DNA of 64,000 nt, taken from Amorphophallus konjac. Taxonomy: Eukaryota; Streptophyta; Magnoliopsida; Alismatales; Araceae. Under the pieces are notes generated by a model. It saw only the letters and a list, made by a program, of their open reading frames with translations. It made no database searches and was not told the DNA's origin. The DNA is taken from NCBI GenBank assembly GCA_022559845.1, contig CM040125.1, positions 288,038,200 through 288,102,199 of the forward strand, in the 5' to 3' direction. Both the position numbers and the translations under genes were made by a program. Position 1 is the first letter of the stretch, and each line of letters starts with the position of its first letter. Shown here piece by piece: positions 59,011-64,000 of this stretch.

Positions 59011-60913
59011 TGACGAGGACATCAAAGTGGGGACTTGGCGGCCCAAACCTTTTGGGTGGAGAGGTCGCTCCCATCCCATGGCCCATTAGGCCAGGCCCGT
59101 CTAATTTTTGGGCTTTTCTCTTTTTATTATGATGTAATTTCCCTTTTATTAGCATTTGGTTCTTAATGGGTCAGCTAATTGGGCCCAAAAGGCTACATTA
59201 GCTAGTGGGTCTAGTTAGGGGTCGTAGGTTGCTTATTGTCACCCTGGGATAGCGGGGTCTTTTTCCATTTGTTAGGGATAATTAATGTATTTGTAACCCC
59301 ATGGCTTCTCCTATAAATAGGGACCAAGGGCTCTCATTTGGGTAGAGAATTATTGATTGAAAGAAATTGAGTGTTTGTTGCATTTTCTCTCTCTCTCTCT
59401 CTCTCTTGCTTGTGTGCGCACCTCTCTCTCTCTCTATCTTCTCTCTCTTTCTCCCCACCACCCTTGGTCGACCAGCCCCTCTCTCATCTCTCTCCAGATT
59501 GCAGCCCACCCTCCCCCACCTTCTCTTTCCCACCTTGCCACATCAGCCATTATCCTCCTTGATTCTCTCTTCTCTTTCCTCGTCTAGTTACCCAATCTCC
59601 TCCTTTCCCTATAATCTCTTTCCTAATCCCCCTCAAACTCTATCTCAGCCCTCCAATCCCTCCTATTATCCCTCCAATAGAATCTAATCCTCCTAGAATT
59701 TCTCCTCCTTTCAAAAAATTGCCAAAACACATCAATTTCTTTTCTCCCCAAAAATCCCAGCCGCACCCCACCCCCATCCTGCCAAGGCCGCACCCCAACC
59801 CCCTTCCCTAACCCTAGGGGGTCCCAGCCCTGCTCTCCACGCCTCCCAACCCCCATCAGCCCCTTCCCCACTACCATCCACGCACCCCCATCACCTAGAC
59901 TCATCCACGGCGACACCACGAGTCCACGTCGTCGCCCTCGTCATCGACGTTGAAGATTTCCCTGCCCTGCTGCTCACAGATCCGTGGCAGAATCTGAGGC
60001 TTGGTTTGCAGAGTTTACACCGACGTCTACAGTGCGAATCAGCCCAAGCCCCCTTCCGTGGGTTCGTTCGTCTCCGAGTCTTCTTCGTTCCTGAGGTGGT
60101 CTCGTGTCATTTCGACTTCGACTCAGTTCGTGGCGTCCGTTCTCCTACGACTGCGCAGTGCTTGTGCGAGCCAGTCCGTCCAAAGTGTGCAGAAACTTGA
60201 AGATTGTGCCACGCCGTCCCTGTTGATTTTCAGATCAAACCTTCTTCTACAAAGTTGTACCCCTCGACGTCCCGGAACCAACCCAGGTGGTTTTGTCGCA
60301 TTCTGATCTCCGTGCTGAGAGTTCCACCAAGTCCATCGCACCCTTGTCTGATTGCTCGCCCAGAAAACTGAAGCTTGCCACATCTGCGACCATGCCCGGC
60401 TCGGTGATCCGATGGTTCCCATCTTTTGAGAGTACGTAGATCTTCCTGTATGTCATCCAACTGTGCTGGTCCCGCCTCGTTTGGGGATTTACAGCGAGAG
60501 TACCGCTGTTTGCACTACGACTGCGCAAACCTATCATGTGGGGTAGAATCGCGTAGGTCCTCTTCTCCAGCCAGTCCCGCCCTCCAGCGACCTCGGAATG
60601 TCGTCAAAATTTCAGGAGCACAACTACACTTCACAGGCTTCGTCTGAGCACTGACGGCATCCTTTTCGGACCTCTGTGCGCGGCGTACCAAGAGAAGCAA
60701 GCGGTTTCAGCCCAGCAGGACTGTGTGCAGGGTGCCGACTTAGTGTTCCCTTCACCGTGTTCCCCCACCTCCTGCGTGAGGGTAGTTTTGTATTAATTAT
60801 TCCCATCCCCGTGATCCCCTCCCTGCGTGGAGAGTAGTGCCATAAGGCTGTACTCACAGGTTTGCATCGGAAGCCGCCGTCGACGTTCTCATGCGCGCCC
60901 TCGTCCCTCATCA
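59011..60913 (+). repeat. Element G 5' LTR
   Basis: Starts TGACGAGGACATC and ends GTCCCTCATCA. A TATA-like box is at 59311-59320, followed by a pyrimidine-rich (CT)n leader (59385-59455). It differs from the 3' LTR by scattered substitutions and a 5'-leader indel at about 59765-59790. Confidence 0.92.
59311..59320 (+). promoter_or_regulatory. Candidate TATA box, element G 5' LTR
   Basis: CTATAAATAG within TCTCCTATAAATAGGGACC, a strong TATA context. The 3' LTR has CTATAAAAAG at about 62012-62021. The transcript would begin near 59345. Confidence 0.6.
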
Positions 60914-60917
60914 TATT

Positions 60918-60929
60918 TGGTATCAGAGC
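60918..60929 (+). other. Primer binding site of element G
   Basis: TGGTATCAGAGC, a perfect initiator-Met-tRNA site, four bases after the LTR. Confidence 0.92.
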
Positions 60930-60974
60930 AAGTTCCCAGCTTGTTCCTACAAGTCGGGTCCTGGATAGATCGAT

Positions 60975-61538
60975 ATGAGTTCACCTCTGGTGATCTCTAT
61001 AGCATCCCTACCAAATGGCGCCCCCACTGTGCTATCCATCCATGAGATGGAACTCGAGAATTGGGTCTCCCAGAACATCGTCGATGCCCTAACCAAGATC
61101 GGCCAAATTATACGCGACGGAGACCAAGTCCTTATAGAGTTCGAAACGTGCTTTGACCGGGTTCCCTACTCTGATGGTGCATGGTGCTACATTAGCACAT
61201 TAGCCGGTCCTCGCATATTCCTTGAGAGGCCATGGTTAAACGAGAGGAATGCAACCATCGACCTGGAGCAGCATACTTGCCAAGGGCATCATCTGCATGT
61301 ATCAGAGGTCTTCACAATCCGCAATATGTGTCCCCCTCCTCCTATGAAGCTAGTAGTCCCAACAATTGAGCCGCCGCTGGAAGAAGAGCCTATACCGGTG
61401 GAAATATATGAGCCGATCCCGGAGTTGATTGACCGATACGAAGAGCAAGAACGTAAGTGGGCGATGCCACAAGACGTCAAGGAACCTGTCCCTCTCGACG
61501 CGCTTCCCCAACTTCCGGATCAACCCCATATTGACTAG
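60975..61538 (+). CDS. Unknown 187-residue protein of element G
   Basis: The only sizeable frame between the LTRs. It starts at ATG 60975, 45 bases after the primer site, where gag would begin, and runs without interruption to TAG 61536-61538. The N-terminal half (ELENWVSQNIVDALTKIGQI, GDQVLIEFETCFDRV, WCYISTLAGPRIFLERPW) looks globular. The C-terminal half is rich in Pro and Glu (EPPLEEEPIPVEIYEPIPEL), with PPPPMKLV between. There are no CCHC knuckles, protease or RT motifs, signal peptide or membrane segment. I do not recognise the family. It may be a highly diverged or truncated gag, a captured gene piece or an element-specific protein. Confidence is in the ORF, not a function. Confidence 0.6.
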   Translation: MSSPLVISIASLPNGAPTVLSIHEMELENWVSQNIVDALTKIGQIIRDGDQVLIEFETCFDRVPYSDGAWCYISTLAGPRIFLERPWLNERNATIDLEQHTCQGHHLHVSEVFTIRNMCPPPPMKLVVPTIEPPLEEEPIPVEIYEPIPELIDRYEEQERKWAMPQDVKEPVPLDALPQLPDQPHID

Positions 61539-61686
61539 GTGTGGCAAGAGTTTTGCATGGCCCATGAGAAGCGTCACCTGAGCATCCATCTCTTGATCAA
61601 TTGCCCCGAACCTTGGTCATACCCTCCAACAGTCATCACGATCATGTTGCCCCACTTTAAGATTCGAGGATGAATCTTTTCTAATC

Positions 61687-61707
61687 GGGGGGGGGGGGGG
61701 GGGGGGG
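61687..61707 (+). other. G21 homopolymer at the polypurine-tract position of element G
   Basis: Twenty-one G in a row, then TA and the 3' LTR start TGATGAGG at 61710. This is where the polypurine tract must lie, and the run is much longer and purer than in A, B, C or E. The exact length may be affected by sequencing error. Confidence 0.85.
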
Positions 61708-61709
61708 TA

Positions 61710-63581
61710 TGATGAGGACATCAAAGTGGGGACTTGGCAGCCCAAACCTTTTGGGTGGAGAGGTCGCTCCCGTCCCATGGCCCATTAGGCCGGGCCTGTC
61801 TAATTTTTGGACTTTTCTCTTTTTATTATGATGTAATTTCCCTTTTATTAGCATTTGGTTCTTAATGGGTCAGCTAATTGGGCCCAAAAGGCTACATTAG
61901 CTAGTGGGTCTAGTTAGGGGTCATAGGTTCCTTATTGTCACCCCGGGATAGCGGGGTCTTTTTTCATTTGTTAGGGATAATTAATATATTTGTAACCCCC
62001 TGGCTTCTCCTATAAAAAGGGACCAAGGGCTCTCATTTGGGTAGAGAATTATTGATAGAAAGAAATTGAGTGCTTGTTACATTTTCCCTCTCTCTCTCTC
62101 TCTTGCTTGTGTGCACACCTCTCTCTCTCTCTATCTTCTCTCTCTTTCCCCCCACCACCCTTGGTCGACCAGCCCCTCTCTCATCTCTCTCCAGGTCGCA
62201 GCCCACCCTCCCCCACCTTCTCTTTCCCACCTTGCCACATCAGCCATTATCCTCCTTGATTCTCTCTTCTCTTTCCTCTTCTAGTTACCCAATCTCCTCC
62301 TTTCCCTATAATCTCTTTCCTAATCCAACTCAAACTCTATCTCAGCCCTCCAATCCCTCCTATTATCCCTCCAAGAGAATCTAATCCTTCTAAAATTTCT
62401 CCTCCTTTCAAAAAATTGCCAAAACACATCAATTTTCTTTTCCCCCCAAAAATCTCAACCGCACCCCAACCCCCTTCCCTAACCCTAGGGCATCCCAGCC
62501 CTACTCTCCATGCCACCCAGCCCCCATCATCCCCTTCCCCACTACCATCCATGCACCCCCATCACCTAGATTCGTCCACGGTGACACTACGAGCCTACGT
62601 CGTCGCCCTCGTCATCGACGTTGAAGATTTCCCTGCCCTGCTGCTCACAGATCCGTGGCAGAATCTGAGGCTTGGTTTGTAGAGTTTACACCGATGTCTA
62701 CAGCGCGAATCAGCCCAAGCCTCTTCTGTGGGTTCGTTTGTCTCCGAGTCCTCTTCGTTCCTGAGATGGTCTCGCATCATTTCGACTTTGGCTCAGTTCG
62801 TGGCGTCCGTTCTCCTATGACTGCACAGAGCTTGTGCGAGTCAGTCTGTCCAGAGTGTGCAGCAACTTGTAGATCATGCCACGCCGTCCCTGTTGATTTT
62901 CAGATTGAACCTTCTTCTTCAACGTTGTACCCCTCGATGTCCCGGAACCAACCCAGGTGGTTTCGTTGCATTCTGATCTCCGTTCTGAGAGTTCCGCCAT
63001 GGCCATCGCACCCCTATCTGACTGCTCACCCAGAAAATTGAAGCTTGCCACATCTGCGACCACGCCTGGCTCGGTGATCCGATGGTGCCCATCTTTTGAG
63101 GGTACGGAAATATTCCTGTCTGTCATCCAAACGTGCTGGTCCTGCCTCGTTTGGGGATCTACAGCGAGAGTACCGCTGTTTACACTACGACTGCACAAAC
63201 CTATCCTGCAGGGCAGAATCGCGTAGGTCCTCTTCTCAAGCCGGCCCCACCCTCCAGTGACCTCGGAATGTCGCCAAAATTTCAGGAGCACAACTACACT
63301 TCACAGGCTTCATCTGAGCGCTGACGACATCCTTTTCGGACCTCTGTGCGCGGCGTACCAAGAGAAGCAAGCGGCTTCATTCTAGCAGGACTGTGCGCAG
63401 GGTGCTGACTTAGTGTTCCCTTCCCCGTGTTCCCCCCCTCCTGCGTGAGGGTAGTTTTGTATTAATTATTCCCCTCCCCATGATCCACCTCCTGGTGGAG
63501 AGTAGTGCCATAAGGCTATACTCACAGGTTCGCATCAGAAGCCACCGTCGACGTTCTCATGCGCGCGCTCGTCCCTCATCA
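61710..63581 (+). repeat. Element G 3' LTR
   Basis: TGATGAGGACATC to GTCCCTCATCA, matching 59011-60913 at clearly lower similarity than the LTR pair of A. G is therefore older than A. Confidence 0.92.
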
Positions 63582-63586
63582 CCTTG

Positions 63587-64000
63587 TGGGCTTGACTGAG
63601 CAGAGATGCGTCAACCCGACTATCTTTGGTTTTGTGTGTTCTGACTTGTGCTAGCTTTGGTCTTAGGAGGATTTAGCCTTGATGGTTCAATAATAAACTT
63701 TCCTTTACCTTTTTTTTTTGGATAGAGTGAAATGGTTTTCAATTCGAAGGGCCTTTTTTCAGAGGGGTTGAATCCTAACCCTTCTTTTCTGAAATTGACT
63801 CTGGTGCCTAAAAGGGCATCCAGATTGGATTTACCCTAGGTCATTCTTTCTAGGATAGATTGTTTGTCCTTCAATTCCTTTTTAGCTTTTTCAATACCTT
63901 TCTGTAACTCATCATTAACAGCTTTGATGGCTTCATACTTTTCAAGATTGAGCTTTCCTTCCTCTTTGTGTTGCTGACATGTGGTTTTGGCTTCTTCAAG
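63587..64000 (-). pseudogene. Element D gag, coiled-coil region (continues past window)
   Basis: The minus strand reads LEEAKTTCQQHKEEGKLNLE, KYEAIKAVNDELQKGIEKAK and KKELKDKQSILERM, a charged coiled coil, then a stop (TAG) and GLGFNPSEKRPFELK. A coiled coil followed by a GLGF/Y motif is characteristic of SIRE/Maximus-type copia gag proteins. The left part beyond about 63700 is degenerate. Confidence 0.7.

Larger units (their letters stand above)
59011..63581 (+). mobile_element. Element G: non-autonomous LTR retrotransposon with one unknown ORF
   Basis: LTRs 59011-60913 (1903 bp) and 61710-63581 (1872 bp), an initiator-Met-tRNA primer site, a 796-bp interior with a single 187-codon ORF and a G-run purine tract. 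The TSD is CCTTG (59006-59010 and 63582-63586). The LTR ends form an 8-bp inverted repeat (TGATGAGG in the right copy, CCTCATCA). The sequence AAGATTCGAGGATGAATC before the purine tract is typical of Ty3/Gypsy ends. There is no gag zinc knuckle and no pol. Confidence 0.92.
34857..64000 (-). mobile_element. Element D: Ty1/Copia (SIRE/Maximus-like) element, host of C, E, H and G
   Basis: Pieces in element order on the minus strand are: gag coiled-coil region (63587-64000), a short link (58991-59010), gag/protease area (52760-53449), integrase (51843-52687) and start of RT (34857-35448). Each junction is an insertion with a matching duplication: CCTTG around G, CTA around H and TATCT around E. 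D is therefore the oldest layer seen. Its LTRs are not in the window. The gag coiled coil with a following KEGLGFNPSEK-like motif is typical of SIRE/Maximus; this clade call is inference. Confidence 0.85.

Noticed and set aside
59357..59687. Ser/Leu-rich small proteins in the G LTR
   Set aside because: They are translations of the CT-rich leader in three phases and recur in both LTRs without conservation of one frame.
1..64000. tRNA or rRNA genes
   Set aside because: The only tRNA-like matches are the short primer sites next to LTRs. No cloverleaf or rRNA sequence was seen.

Overview
The window is plant nuclear DNA from a transposon-dense, probably heterochromatic region of a flowering plant. 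The evidence is Ty3/Gypsy chromoviruses, a SIRE/Maximus-like Ty1/Copia element, CACTA DNA transposons, plant-type gene fragments with GT-AG introns, and initiator-Met-tRNA primer sites. The captured beta-galactosidase has GC-rich 5' exons and AT-rich 3' exons, which hints at a monocot but does not prove it. I see no native host gene in its own place. Every host-derived coding piece sits inside a transposon.

The window is one nested stack, resolved by matching target-site duplications (TSDs). The outermost element is D, a minus-strand Ty1/Copia element with pieces at 34857-35448, 51838-53449, 58991-59010 and 63582-64000. Into D went: C (a plus-strand non-coding large LTR derivative, 26913-34856, 5' end outside the window); E (minus-strand Ty3/Gypsy, 35449-51837, TSD TATCT); H (a CACTA element carrying host gene fragments, about 53450-58990, TSD CTA); and G (plus-strand non-autonomous LTR element, 59011-63581, TSD CCTTG). 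Inside C's 5' LTR sits B (minus-strand Ty3/Gypsy, window start to 26912). Inside B sit A (plus-strand Ty3/Gypsy, 10379-21193, TSD GTTCT) and a second CACTA element (1178-8789, TSD GGC). Inside one LTR of E sits F (36230-41168, TSD CATAC), which has LTRs of about 2.4 kb but only 94 bp between them.

Three things stand out. (1) The CACTA at 1178-8789 carries a chimeric gene. My exon-by-exon reading finds 17 exons, open throughout, with correct splice phases. They join a proline/serine-rich leader, most of a GH35 beta-galactosidase with both catalytic glutamates, and a HEAT-repeat piece of importin-beta, in frame to a stop. (2) The LTRs of A, B, C and E contain arrays of short imperfect hairpins with variable loops. 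In A and B the arms change together (ACGCCC/GGGCGT, ACGACC/GGTCGT, ACGACT/AGTCGT). C and E share a different arm pair, AGCGGTC/GACCGCT. (3) G encodes an unrecognised, uninterrupted 187-residue protein and has a run of 21 G where its polypurine tract should be.

A is the youngest and best preserved retrotransposon: its LTRs are equal in length (3105 bp) and about 1.3% different by eye, and its gag-pol is broken by a single one-base frameshift. B, D and E are progressively more damaged. C, F and G lack gag-pol and would need enzymes from other elements. H is a patchwork of exons from a kinesin, a CMP-sialic-acid-transporter-like protein and a receptor-like cytoplasmic kinase.
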